This document shows positions 1 to 8,383 of a DNA stretch of 53,657 nucleotides, in pieces. The translations under genes were made by a program, and so were the position numbers. The notes beneath the pieces are model-generated. The model was not told where the DNA came from. It saw nothing but the letters and a program-made list of their open reading frames with translations, and made no database searches. Source of the DNA: Cryomorphaceae bacterium (lineage in GTDB: Bacteria > Bacteroidota > Bacteroidia > Flavobacteriales > Schleiferiaceae); NCBI GenBank assembly GCA_017858515.1, contig JAFMBM010000016.1:1-53657 (forward strand), given 5' to 3'. The number at the start of each line of letters is the position of its first letter. Position 1 is the first letter of the stretch.

Positions 1-947
1 CCAAGGTTGCCTTCGGCATTTTCAAAATCAATTGGGTTTACCTTATGTGGCATTGCGGAAGAACCTACTTCGGTACTCTTTATCTTCTGCTTGAAGTAAT
101 CCATACTGATGTAGGTCCAGATATCTCTACTAAAGTCTATTAAAATGGTATTTATACGAGCAATTGTATCGCATAAAGCAGCCAAATTATCATAATGTTC
201 AATTTGGGTGGTTGGAAACGAACGGCTTAAGCCCAGGGTTTCTTCAACAAACTCAGTGGCGAATGCATGCCAATCCTTATCTGGAAAGGCCACATAATGG
301 GCATTCATATTTCCTGTTGCTCCACCAAATTTGGCAGAAAAAGGAATGTACCTCAGCAGGCGAAGCTGTTGATCTATGCGCTCGGCGAAAACCTGAATTT
401 CTTTGCCTAAACGCGTTGGAGAGGCAGCCTGTCCATGAGTGCGGGCCAAAAGAGCAATCTCTTCCCATTCCTCTGCTCTTTCGTTTAAACTCACAATAAT
501 ATCAATCAATAAAGGCAGGTACTCTTCTTCCAACATTTCTTTAATGGAAAGAGGAATGCTGGTGTTGTTTATGTCTTGTGAGGTAAGTCCAAAATGGATG
601 AATTCTTTATACTCTGACAGTCCCAGCGTATCAAATTCTTCTTTTATAAAATACTCCACTGCCTTAACATCATGATTGGTAATGCGCTCAAGAGCCTTAA
701 TTCTTTCGGCACTTTCCATGCTAAAATCTAAGAATAGGTCTTGTAATTCATTTATCTTTTCCTTTGGAAAAGAAACCAATTGAGGAAGAGGAAGCTTGCA
801 AAGTGCAAGAAAATATTCTATCTCTACGCGCACTCGGTATTGAATTAATGCAAATTCAGAAAAATAGGGAACAAGTCTTTCTGTATTTTTAGCATATCTA
901 CCGTCTATGGGCGAAATGGCCTGAAGGCCATGGGAATTTGTTTGCAT
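1..947 (-). CDS. purB: Adenylosuccinate lyase, 3' end cut by window
   Basis: Cleaves SAICAR and adenylosuccinate, releasing fumarate, in purine synthesis; cytosolic homotetramer. The gene runs off the left edge, so only about 315 N-terminal residues are seen. The family signature GSSAMPHKVNPIDFENAEGN lies at the edge of the window, and upstream are NHDVKAVEYF and a TSQDINNT substrate-binding segment. These spellings match the long E. coli-type PurB (about 456 aa) rather than the short Bacillus type. The ATG at 945-947 directly precedes a typical start, MQTNSHGLQAISPIDGRY. It is divergent from the EI24 gene with only 22 bp between starts. purL, for another step of the pathway, lies 14.5 kb away, so the purine genes here are not one operon. 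Confidence 0.95.
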   Translation of the reverse strand, partial: MQTNSHGLQAISPIDGRYAKNTERLVPYFSEFALIQYRVRVEIEYFLALCKLPLPQLVSFPKEKINELQDLFLDFSMESAERIKALERITNHDVKAVEYFIKEEFDTLGLSEYKEFIHFGLTSQDINNTSIPLSIKEMLEEEYLPLLIDIIVSLNERAEEWEEIALLARTHGQAASPTRLGKEIQVFAERIDQQLRLLRYIPFSAKFGGATGNMNAHYVAFPDKDWHAFATEFVEETLGLSRSFPTTQIEHYDNLAALCDTIARINTILIDFSRDIWTYISMDYFKQKIKSTEVGSSAMPHKVNPIDFENAEGNL

Positions 948-969
948 GGGCTAAAATTAACTAAAGCAG

Positions 970-1761
970 ATGAACAGCATCGTTACTGAATTTGGATTAG
1001 GGATAAAAGGTTTATTCATGGCCATTCGATTTGTGGATAAACATAAGTTATATGGTTGGTTGCTCTTACCCTTGGGTATAAATCTCCTTCTGTTCTTGTC
1101 TAGTGCAGCCGTAGGATGGATGTTAGCAGATTATTTCACCGCGCTTTTACATAATTATTTTTTGAGTGAATACGACTTGTTGAACACCATTATCGGATGG
1201 TCATTGGCTATTAGTATTCGAATGGCTGCTTTGTTTCTCTACATCCTTTTCTATAAAAACATTGTATTCATAGTCCTTTCTCCTTTATTGGCAATTTTAA
1301 GTGAAAAGACAGATGAAAAAGCAACTGGGAAAGATTACCCCTTTTCAGCAAAACAGTTGTGGATTGATGTTCTTCGCGGCTTAAAACTGGCTTTTCGCAA
1401 TTTATTCGTTGAAATAGCCCTAACTCTCGTCCTGTTGCTCTTTGCTTTTATTCCCTTAGTTGGATTGGTCGCTCCAATTCTTTTGATCTTGGTTCAAAGC
1501 TACTTTTATGGATTTTCGATGGTTGATTACAATTGCGAACGCTACAAAATGAGTACTTCAGAAAGTCTTCGATTTGCTAAAACCCACCGCAGCGCAATGA
1601 TTGGTTTGGGATTGGGGTTTTACGGTCTTTTTCTCTTACCTTATGTAGGCTGGATTGTTGGCCCAGTTTTAGGGATCGTAGGTGGAACTTTGGTCTTTTT
1701 GAAAATAAAAAAGCCTGAGCAAAGATTCACTCAGGCTCAAAACCAAATTGAAAACAATTAG
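970..1761 (+). CDS. EI24-domain inner-membrane protein
   Basis: A 263-residue polytopic membrane protein. Hydrophobic stretches lie at about residues 28-55, 73-110, 144-180 and 210-247, some long enough for paired helices. The pattern and the mid-protein segment QSYFYGFSMVDYNCERYKMS fit the EI24/CysZ-like family (etoposide-induced 2.4 domain). CysZ is a sulfate permease, but no sulfate-assimilation gene lies nearby, so transport of sulfate is not supported here. Its stop overlaps the convergent Omp28 gene by 4 bp. The ATG lies 22 bp from the divergent purB start, so any promoter must sit within or at the edge of purB. The family call is fairly secure and the function unknown. Confidence 0.75.
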   Translation: MNSIVTEFGLGIKGLFMAIRFVDKHKLYGWLLLPLGINLLLFLSSAAVGWMLADYFTALLHNYFLSEYDLLNTIIGWSLAISIRMAALFLYILFYKNIVFIVLSPLLAILSEKTDEKATGKDYPFSAKQLWIDVLRGLKLAFRNLFVEIALTLVLLLFAFIPLVGLVAPILLILVQSYFYGFSMVDYNCERYKMSTSESLRFAKTHRSAMIGLGLGFYGLFLLPYVGWIVGPVLGIVGGTLVFLKIKKPEQRFTQAQNQIENN

Positions 1762-2711
1762 TTGATATCGCTCACATAAGCATTTGTATACTTCAATACA
1801 GGATTGCCATCTTCATAAACTAACTCCATAATTAAAGTGAGGGCTCTAAGTCTTTCGTATTGAATTGTGCTGAAATCTTGCTTCATTAAGTAGAATGTAA
1901 TGGGAGTATACTTGCTTCCAAATACATCTCCTGTAACGAAGTCTGTGAAGAAAGGATTCACTGCAGAAAGAGGAAGACCATATGCAGTAGAAAGAGTATC
2001 TCCAATACCGGTAGACCAAACATTGTCTAGGTGACGGAATGCATCCCCACTTTTAACTGAAGGAACCGCATCTACGAAAGCAGCATCTTGAGCCCAATAC
2101 GAGTTTCCTCCTACTGGTCCTTTTTCAACGATAGGAACGGAAGAGGTTTGTCTTAAATCCAATCCAGAACCGAAATCTTTTGCTAAAACACCATCTACAA
2201 GTAGAAATGATTGAATAAAGAATTCACGATCATTCATATCTTCAAAAACCTCAACTTTAACATCAACACGGTAGGCAGTATCATTTGCAGTTACCCTATG
2301 GGCAGCGCCTAAGGAAGCTATCTCTGTTGTTGCCAAAGTTGCAGCATTCTCTGCATCGCCAGAATTGTCTAAGGCAACTCCATTGACGTGAATCGTTGGA
2401 TATCTGCTAGTTGGAAAAAGAAGCTCCATATTCACCGCAGTGGGCGTTGCCAATGGATCGTTATTGTGTATTGAAATAGGTACTAAATCTTCAAAAACAC
2501 CGTGAAGCTGAATCATTATCTCAGCGCCATTAGGACAATACTGGCACCAAGCGCCTGTATTTTCAACTACTAGCACCTTTTTAACATTCTTAACAACCAA
2601 ACCTGCAATAGGATCAGAACTCGTATTGCCCGTGTTTGTATTATCCTCATCTTTCTTGCAGGCAGAAATCGCAAGTAAGCCAGCAAGTGATAATATCGCT
2701 AATCTTTTCAT
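1758..2711 (-). CDS. Omp28-family outer membrane lipoprotein with thioredoxin-like motif
   Basis: A 317-residue lipoprotein. The signal peptide ends in a lipobox with Cys18, followed by a charged, Asn/Thr-rich linker to about residue 36. A thioredoxin-like start follows (VLVVENTGAWCQYCPNG) with CxxC at Cys56 and Cys59, then a cis-Pro-like RYPTIHVNG segment. This arrangement is that of the Bacteroidota Omp28-related outer membrane proteins. Whether the CxxC is redox-active in vivo is not known. The gene stands alone: it converges on the EI24 gene with a 4-bp overlap, and 142 bp separate it from the upstream nuclease gene on the same strand. Confidence 0.8.
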   Translation of the reverse strand: MKRLAILSLAGLLAISACKKDEDNTNTGNTSSDPIAGLVVKNVKKVLVVENTGAWCQYCPNGAEIMIQLHGVFEDLVPISIHNNDPLATPTAVNMELLFPTSRYPTIHVNGVALDNSGDAENAATLATTEIASLGAAHRVTANDTAYRVDVKVEVFEDMNDREFFIQSFLLVDGVLAKDFGSGLDLRQTSSVPIVEKGPVGGNSYWAQDAAFVDAVPSVKSGDAFRHLDNVWSTGIGDTLSTAYGLPLSAVNPFFTDFVTGDVFGSKYTPITFYLMKQDFSTIQYERLRALTLIMELVYEDGNPVLKYTNAYVSDIN

Positions 2712-2853
2712 TTAAGTGTATTTAGAAGTAGGTAAAAATAAATGAAAATATGGAAGGAATTACATTTATTATCCAGCGACCCTTTCCATTTATTTAATGA
2801 TCAGTCTACAAATAGTGAAAAGTATAATAAGGCAAAAGACTCAAAGAATGTCT

Positions 2854-3906
2854 TTAACGCTTCTCCACCCTCTTGATGTCTAAATAAATGGGCAAATGAT
2901 CACTGTATCCGCCCAAATATCTTGGTCCGGAATAGGTTCTGAAAGGATAAGATCCAGTATAACGCTCATCCGCTTCTAAAAGCCAATGAGCTCTAAAAAC
3001 CATAGCTCCAGAACAGCCCAATTTATAGGTTCCATTGAGCAAGGCCTGGTTAATAATAAGATGATCTAGATAAGCCCATTCGCCTCTATACTTATGCGTT
3101 CCAAGATCTTTTCGCAAAAGAGACATTAAATCAACCAATTCCAATCCGCTTGCCTCGTTTGGGTCTTTTACGCCCAGTCCATCCACTAAACTTGCATCCC
3201 CCACTCCATCATTTAAGTCGCCCATAACGATAAAGTTCTGAGCTTTTCCAAACTGCTGAATGCTATCCATACTTGCTTTTAACCGATTGGCGGCCAAAAG
3301 ACGCAAAGGACGAGAGGCTTCTTCCCCGCCTCTTCTCGATGGCCAATGATTTACCCAAAAGAAAAGAGTGTCTTTCAAATTCTGAGAGTAAAATTTAGCC
3401 TGAAGAATATCGCGTGATTTCCAATCTGAATCGGAAGGATTGTTCAATCGCAATGGTCTTGAATCGAGTAATCGGAGGTCTGCTTTGCGGTATAATAAGG
3501 CAACATCAATACCTCTTGCATCCGGACTATCATAATGTACTATAACATACTCTTGCTTTTCCAGCAGCTCGTGATTCACAAGATCGTTCAGCACTCTGCG
3601 ATTCTCAATCTCACAAAGACCAACCACAGCAGGAGCCCTATTGCCCCCTAGGGCGAGGATGTTCTTCGCAATTTGAGTAATCTTGGTTCGATATCTAAAC
3701 TCATCCCAGCCTTTTTCTGCCTCCGGTAGAAATTCTTCATCTATTATCAATGAATCATCCTCAGTATCGAACAAATTTTCGACATTGTAAAAGCAGACGC
3801 GAATGGCTCTTTTTGGGGTGTTTTCGAAACCTTCAAATGGCTCTATTTGAGCAGTTGAACAATTAAAAAAAGCAAGGGCAGCGATAAAATAGAATATTCT
3901 GATCAT
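2854..3906 (-). CDS. Secreted endonuclease/exonuclease/phosphatase (EEP) family protein
   Basis: A 350-residue exported protein with an N-terminal signal segment (residues 1-20, Cys16 may be lipidated but the lipobox is poor). All EEP-fold landmarks are present in order: FYNVENLFDTEDD (metal/substrate Asn), GLCEIENR (metal Glu), FFWVNHWPSRRGGEE (His), VMGDLNDG (Asp-Asn) and GGYSDHLPIYLDI (Asp-His pair near the C-terminus). The substrate (DNA, RNA or a phosphoester) cannot be told from sequence. Export suggests nutrient scavenging, which is inference. The ATG overlaps the cheB stop by 4 bp (ATGA), so it is probably translated from the cheR-cheB message although functionally unrelated. Confidence 0.85.
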   Translation of the reverse strand: MIRIFYFIAALAFFNCSTAQIEPFEGFENTPKRAIRVCFYNVENLFDTEDDSLIIDEEFLPEAEKGWDEFRYRTKITQIAKNILALGGNRAPAVVGLCEIENRRVLNDLVNHELLEKQEYVIVHYDSPDARGIDVALLYRKADLRLLDSRPLRLNNPSDSDWKSRDILQAKFYSQNLKDTLFFWVNHWPSRRGGEEASRPLRLLAANRLKASMDSIQQFGKAQNFIVMGDLNDGVGDASLVDGLGVKDPNEASGLELVDLMSLLRKDLGTHKYRGEWAYLDHLIINQALLNGTYKLGCSGAMVFRAHWLLEADERYTGSYPFRTYSGPRYLGGYSDHLPIYLDIKRVEKR

Positions 3907-4481
3907 TGAATAAAATTCAAATAATTAATTATTTCATTAAGTTGCATTACAGCAGAATCTGGATTCACTTTCAATCCTGAGAGAGGCATTTTAGAAAACT
4001 CTGCCTCACTGGGGTCTTGTACAATTATACTGCCATCGCGACTCGCAATATGCTTTAAACCTAAAGCTCCATCCTCATTGGCTCCTGAAAGAAGGATTCC
4101 GCAAACAGCTGGGCCAAAGGCAAAAGCCGCACTTTCAAAACTCACATCTATGGAAGGTCTACTGTGATTTACCCTGTAGTCCGCTTCCAAACAAAAACTA
4201 CCCTCTTTCTCAAAAAGCAGATGATAATTAGCGGGTGCAATATAAATCTTTCCGAACTCTGCCTCCATTTTATCGCTTACTTCTAAACAGGGAATTGGTG
4301 TAAACCTTTGAAACAATTCATGCAATTGACTTTCAACATTCTTCATACGATGGAGGACAATAATCAATCTACAAGAACCGAGAGAATGTAAACCCGATAA
4401 AATGGTGCGAATAGCTGCAATACCTCCAGCTGAAGCTCCTATTATAACTGTATTAACCAATTTTTCTAAAGATTCTGGCAT
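3903..4481 (-). CDS. cheB: CheB-type methylesterase domain, no receiver
   Basis: A 192-residue CheB catalytic domain without the N-terminal response-regulator receiver of chemotaxis CheB. The catalytic triad is visible: Ser17 in GASAGG, His44 in IVLHRM and Asp137 in SGANEDGA. In chemotaxis this domain demethylates or deamidates receptor glutamates. No CheA, CheW, CheY or methyl-accepting receptor gene lies in the window, so it is an orphan pair with cheR. I chose ATG 4481 because it precedes the domain directly and because residues upstream of it are cheR in another frame. It overlaps the cheR 3' end by 29 bp and the downstream EEP gene by 4 bp. Stand-alone CheB domains without REC are likely to be unregulated by phosphorylation. 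Confidence 0.85.
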   Translation of the reverse strand: MPESLEKLVNTVIIGASAGGIAAIRTILSGLHSLGSCRLIIVLHRMKNVESQLHELFQRFTPIPCLEVSDKMEAEFGKIYIAPANYHLLFEKEGSFCLEADYRVNHSRPSIDVSFESAAFAFGPAVCGILLSGANEDGALGLKHIASRDGSIIVQDPSEAEFSKMPLSGLKVNPDSAVMQLNEIINYLNFIQ

Positions 4482-5271
4482 CCTGGTCGAGGATTTCCAA
4501 TTGATTAAAATCTTGACAATAGAAAACAGATTCACGGCTACCGAACGCAATGATTCCTCCCACCTTTAACTTTTCTAAAAGAAAACTAAACACTTTATCT
4601 TGAAGCTGGGTATTGAAGTAAATGAGCACATTTCTGCAAACAATTAAATCAAAAGGTCCTTTTTCCCAGTACAAACTAACTAAATCATGCACTTCGAAGA
4701 CCGCACTCATTTACACATACTTTTTGAGACGCAGCTCTTGGCTATGATCATCTTCAAAGTATTGCAACAAATCGAAATCGCCCGTAACCTGAGAGAAAGC
4801 CCTCTGGTAATCAGAAATATGCCTACGTTTCACCCACTTTTTGGTGGCACGCTCCAGAACCTTTTCATTTAAATCGGTTCCAGTAAATGTACAATACTGC
4901 AATTTTTTAGCCCTGTGAAGAAGAATAGCTAAGCTTATGATCTCCTCACCTGAGGAACAACCCGGATGCCAAATAGAGTAGTCTTTATTTATGTCTTTTT
5001 CAAGAAATGGAAGTAATTTTTGAAAAAAAAGGGGATCGCGAAACATCTCTGTTACATTCACCGTAAATTGATCTAGAAATTCGATTAACAGATTCGAATC
5101 AAACTCCAAACGTTGGGTTAACTCTTCCAAATCTTCGCACTCCAGTTGTTCACAAACTCTCGAAAGCCGCCTAATAACAGAGGCTTCAGAATATTGAGTG
5201 AAATCTAGAGAAAAATTTAGCTTTAGGCCTTCTAAAAAAACTTGTATTTCTTCTTGCCTTAGAGAGAGCAT
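4453..5271 (-). pseudogene. cheR: CheR-type methyltransferase interrupted by in-frame TAA
   Basis: Two pieces in one frame make a complete CheR of about 272 codons. The first (5271 to stop at 4711-4713, 186 aa) has the helical N-terminal domain, the TEMFRDPLFF motif and the SAM-binding IWHPGCSSGEE and FTGTDLNEKVLERA segments. The second (4710-4453, 85 aa) has FDLIVCRNVLIYFN and the last strands of the fold. A TAA separates LRLKKYV from MSAVFEVHDL, in a place where CheR proteins are continuous. TAA is followed at once by ATG, so termination-reinitiation could yield both halves. Other readings are nonsense mutation (for example CAA to TAA), readthrough, or sequencing error. Start 5271 (MLSLRQEE) was chosen over 5322, which would run into the divergent PAP2 gene. 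Confidence 0.8.
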
Positions 5272-5313
5272 CGCATTTTTTTGTTGAGCCAAAAATACTA
5301 TTTTGAAACTGCC

Positions 5314-6027
5314 ATGAAACAACTTTTATCTTGGAAAAAGTATTTGTTCTTTTTTCCACTCCTAAGCCTGAATTTACACGCTCAGATAGAGCCCTCAAAA
5401 GACTATATCCCTGCTTTTGTGATGGGAGGATCCGCGGCTTTACTCTTTGCCTTTTCATTAGATGAAAGTGTTCAAGATCTTCGAGGTCCCGATCTTTTTT
5501 CACCCGCGTTGGATCGTTACGTACAGCCCTTTGGCACTTATTACACACTTGGGTTTAGTGTGGGATTCTACGGATATTCTCTCATTGCAAAGGATCAAAA
5601 GGCAGCACAAACTTCCATTAGTCTTGGAAGAGCAGTTGCTTTTAGTTTAGTGGGTGCCTATGCCTTGAAGTACACTTTTAGAAGAAATGGCCCCTTGAGT
5701 AGTCAGCAAGAGGGCATGAAATGGTTTGAATACGACAAACCCCGAGGTGAAAGCATCTTTTTTCCTTCTGGACATGCTACCTACATCACTTCCGTTGCCA
5801 CAGTTCTAAGTTTATCCTATCCGGAAGAAAAGTGGATTCCTTGGGTTACCTACGGATTGGCCGGAGCCGTTTCATTTGAACGAGTGTACAATGGTAGACA
5901 CCATTTGTCTGATGTTGTAGCAGGAATTATTCTAGGGCATTTTATTGGAAGACTGGCCGTGATTCCGTGGAAAATAGACACCTATTTTATTCCCTCAGGC
6001 GTAGGAGTTTCTATTGATTTAGATTGA
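5314..6027 (+). CDS. PAP2-family membrane phosphatase
   Basis: A 237-residue protein from ATG 5314 with a signal peptide (cleavage near LHAQ) and the three phosphatidic-acid-phosphatase motifs: KYTFRRNGP (variant of KxxxxxxRP), FFPSGHATY (PSGH) and ERVYNGRHHLSDVVAG (variant of SRxxxxxHxxxD). The second Pro-side residue is GP rather than RP-type. Likely substrates are lipid phosphates such as undecaprenyl pyrophosphate or phosphatidylglycerophosphate, which cannot be told apart here. The in-frame TTG at 5281 is less likely because the signal peptide begins at 5314. The 3' end overlaps the convergent propeller gene by 46 bp. Confidence 0.87.
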   Translation: MKQLLSWKKYLFFFPLLSLNLHAQIEPSKDYIPAFVMGGSAALLFAFSLDESVQDLRGPDLFSPALDRYVQPFGTYYTLGFSVGFYGYSLIAKDQKAAQTSISLGRAVAFSLVGAYALKYTFRRNGPLSSQQEGMKWFEYDKPRGESIFFPSGHATYITSVATVLSLSYPEEKWIPWVTYGLAGAVSFERVYNGRHHLSDVVAGIILGHFIGRLAVIPWKIDTYFIPSGVGVSIDLD

Positions 6028-7145
6028 TTTGGCAGCTTTTCAATTCGAAATGCTCGCTTGAATTCTCCACATTGAATGGATAGAACATACGGACCAAAAG
6101 GTAAACTACTCACATCAATTCTGCGCATAAAGCGGCCTTGAACCACTTCTTTTTCTTGATTGAATCGAATTCGCTTACCCATCTGATTGAATATTTCATA
6201 TGCAAATACTCCTCCTTCCGAACTATAACCTCTAATTCTCAACTCCTTGTTGAAGTCGGTATTCACCAAAAGCAAGGTATCTTCATCCAATCTCCATTCG
6301 AGCAAATGACTTCGATATTGAACCGCTCCTTCTTCCGAAATCAGATATCTATTCCCATCAAAAAGTATTGCCTCTCTTTGTCGCAAGTTAGCAGTGCGAT
6401 AGACTTTCATTGGGCGGTCTGAAATCCTTCCTCCCTTCCAACCGCTAAAAAGAAAACCAGCATGATAACTCAATAACATTAGCTTTTCTTCCGAGGTAGA
6501 ATAACTGGCACCAGAAATCCAAAATTCCTCTCGCCAACTATCGCCTAGAAAAAGACTATCTATTAATTGAGCCGTGTGAGCGCCTGTTTTGTCTTCCAAT
6601 TCGTAGACATAGGTATATCCCGTAAAAGGTCTGCTTCGGTTTTTGCTGAAAAGATATAGTTTGCCATTTGCATGCACCATTGCTTCCATATCAAAATTCC
6701 ACTTTCGAGGATTAGGTGGAAAGCTTTTTTGGTTAGAATAATGAAATTCTATCTTTTCAGCCACTGCGGTTTTCTTTCCTAGATCAGAAGCTTTCACCCG
6801 ATAAATGCACAAATCCTTTCTCCAGTTAAAATTATTTCCAAAATCTCCTATATACAGATTCCCCTCTTGGTCTAGAGTAAGTTCCTCCCAATCGATATTT
6901 GAAGCATTAAGAAGGTCTTGCCTGTGAATTACTTTACCAGATGCGGAGTCTATGAAATACAATCGTGGAAGTGAGCCTCCATCGTTGATGCTAATCAATT
7001 TGCCATTTTTTAGCAATACTAGTCCTGAGGTTTCATCTACTTCTCGAGAAAGGGTAGCCTTAATGGTTTCCTTTGGTTGCGATTGGGCAGACACCAAGCT
7101 TTGGTTGCTAATAAAAAGAAGAACAAAGAAGAAAAGTATTCTCAT
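5982..7145 (-). CDS. Secreted SdiA-regulated-like propeller with T9SS-like C-terminus
   Basis: A 387-residue protein with a signal peptide (cleavage near LVSAQS). The body has repeated beta-propeller-like segments such as DETSGLVLLKNGKLISINDG, NIDWEELTLDQEGNLYIGDF and FDMEAMVHANGKLYLFSKN, typical of SdiA-regulated or esterase-like propeller proteins. Residues about 305-370 (IRGYSSEGGVFAYEIFNQMG, DVSSLPFGPYVLSI, FKRAFRIEK) look like a T9SS type A sorting domain. About 17 further residues follow, encoded opposite the PAP2 3' end; a sorting domain normally ends the protein. Its ATG overlaps the queA stop (TGATG), so it is probably translated with queA. Function unknown. Confidence 0.72.
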   Translation of the reverse strand: MRILFFFVLLFISNQSLVSAQSQPKETIKATLSREVDETSGLVLLKNGKLISINDGGSLPRLYFIDSASGKVIHRQDLLNASNIDWEELTLDQEGNLYIGDFGNNFNWRKDLCIYRVKASDLGKKTAVAEKIEFHYSNQKSFPPNPRKWNFDMEAMVHANGKLYLFSKNRSRPFTGYTYVYELEDKTGAHTAQLIDSLFLGDSWREEFWISGASYSTSEEKLMLLSYHAGFLFSGWKGGRISDRPMKVYRTANLRQREAILFDGNRYLISEEGAVQYRSHLLEWRLDEDTLLLVNTDFNKELRIRGYSSEGGVFAYEIFNQMGKRIRFNQEKEVVQGRFMRRIDVSSLPFGPYVLSIQCGEFKRAFRIEKLPNQSKSIETPTPEGIK

Positions 7146-8356
7146 CAGGATTGTTTAAAGTATAGTTGTGCATCGCCATAACTCAAAAAGCGATATTCAT
7201 TTTCCAGTGCATGGAGATATACATTTCTCCAGTTTTCTCCAATAAAAGCGGCAATTAAAAGTAGCAAAGTGCTTTTTGGCTGATGAAAGTTTGTGATTAA
7301 ATAATCGACCACTTTAAAAGTATAACCAGGCACAATAAAGAGCTGAGTAAAGCTGCGATACTCTTTCCAGCCTTTCTCTTCACACTCTTCAATTAGAGCG
7401 CGAAAACACTTTTTTGAATCTACTAGTACCAAGCCTCTATAAGGATAATCAGAAGGAAGAGTTTGATCTCTTTCTGATGAAGACAAAAGTGCGCGGAGTC
7501 CGAGCCAATAGAGACTTTCGAGCGTTCGCATAGAGGTAGTACCTACAGCGCCAATCTTCGTATCGCTTCTTTCAAGCCACCTTAATTCTTCTATCGAAAT
7601 CCGTATTTCCTCCTTGTGCATAGGATGAAGATCGGCTGTATCCACCTCTACGGGTTTAAAAGTACCAGCCCCTACATGAAGCGTTACTTTACGCCTTTGT
7701 ATTCCTTGCGTGTCCAATGCCTCCAAAACAGCCTGATCGAAATGCAATCCTGCCGTTGGCGCCGCAACAGATCCTTTTTGCTCGGCATAGACGGTTTGAT
7801 AGCGGTTCTTATCATCACTTTCATCTCCTCTTCTGATGTATGGCGGAAGAGGCACATGTCCGGCCTGTTCCAAAATATCGGAAAGGCTGAGATCGTCATC
7901 CCACATCAAAAGAATTTGAAAGAGACCTTGAGACTGGGAGATTTTTTCGGCCGTTAATTGAACACTCCTTCCAGATTCTAGCAGAAAGTTGTGATGCAAT
8001 AAACCTTGCTTCCACTTCTTAGCCCTTCCAACAAAACAACCGAGTTGAACTTGTTTTTTGGCGTGAAGAACACTTTCCAAACTACTTCCATCTGGACCTT
8101 CCAAGCAAAAAATCTCGATGATATGTTGTCCCAAAGGAAACAAGAGCCGAGCATGTACCACCTCCGTATTATTGAAATACAAAGCACTATGGATTGGCAA
8201 ATGATCGATTATCCGATCAAAGCGTGAATTGATACATTCGCCATCGGAATACACAAGCAATTTAGACTTGCTTCGTTCTAAAGCTGGCGTATAAGCGATC
8301 TTTGAGTCGCTTAAAGGATAGTCGTAATCCGAAAGATGTATTGGTGGGATGCTCAT
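7145..8356 (-). CDS. queA: S-adenosylmethionine:tRNA ribosyltransferase-isomerase
   Basis: Transfers and isomerises the ribosyl group of SAM to preQ1 in tRNA, making epoxyqueuosine at the wobble position of GUN anticodons. Recognisable blocks are YDYPLSDSKIA, PLPPYIRR, YQTVYAEQKGSVAAPTAGLH, LHVGAGTFKPVE and LITNFHQPKSTLLLLIAAF. Start ATG 8356 (MSIPPIHLSDYDYPL) matches the family start; the longer frame would overlap the divergent glycosyltransferase. At 403 residues it is somewhat longer than the proteobacterial enzyme, because of an extra middle segment. The stop overlaps the following propeller gene by 1 bp. No other queuosine gene is in the window. Confidence 0.95.
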   Translation of the reverse strand: MSIPPIHLSDYDYPLSDSKIAYTPALERSKSKLLVYSDGECINSRFDRIIDHLPIHSALYFNNTEVVHARLLFPLGQHIIEIFCLEGPDGSSLESVLHAKKQVQLGCFVGRAKKWKQGLLHHNFLLESGRSVQLTAEKISQSQGLFQILLMWDDDLSLSDILEQAGHVPLPPYIRRGDESDDKNRYQTVYAEQKGSVAAPTAGLHFDQAVLEALDTQGIQRRKVTLHVGAGTFKPVEVDTADLHPMHKEEIRISIEELRWLERSDTKIGAVGTTSMRTLESLYWLGLRALLSSSERDQTLPSDYPYRGLVLVDSKKCFRALIEECEEKGWKEYRSFTQLFIVPGYTFKVVDYLITNFHQPKSTLLLLIAAFIGENWRNVYLHALENEYRFLSYGDAQLYFKQS

Positions 8357-8383
8357 TTCGATAAATTGCCTCAAAATTAAGGG

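Noticed and set aside
3903-5271. A chemotaxis gene cluster
   Set aside because: Only cheR and cheB parts exist; no CheA, CheW, CheY or receptor is adjacent.
7616-7957. 113-codon plus-strand frame inside queA
   Set aside because: Antisense to conserved QueA blocks, with no start context or domain.
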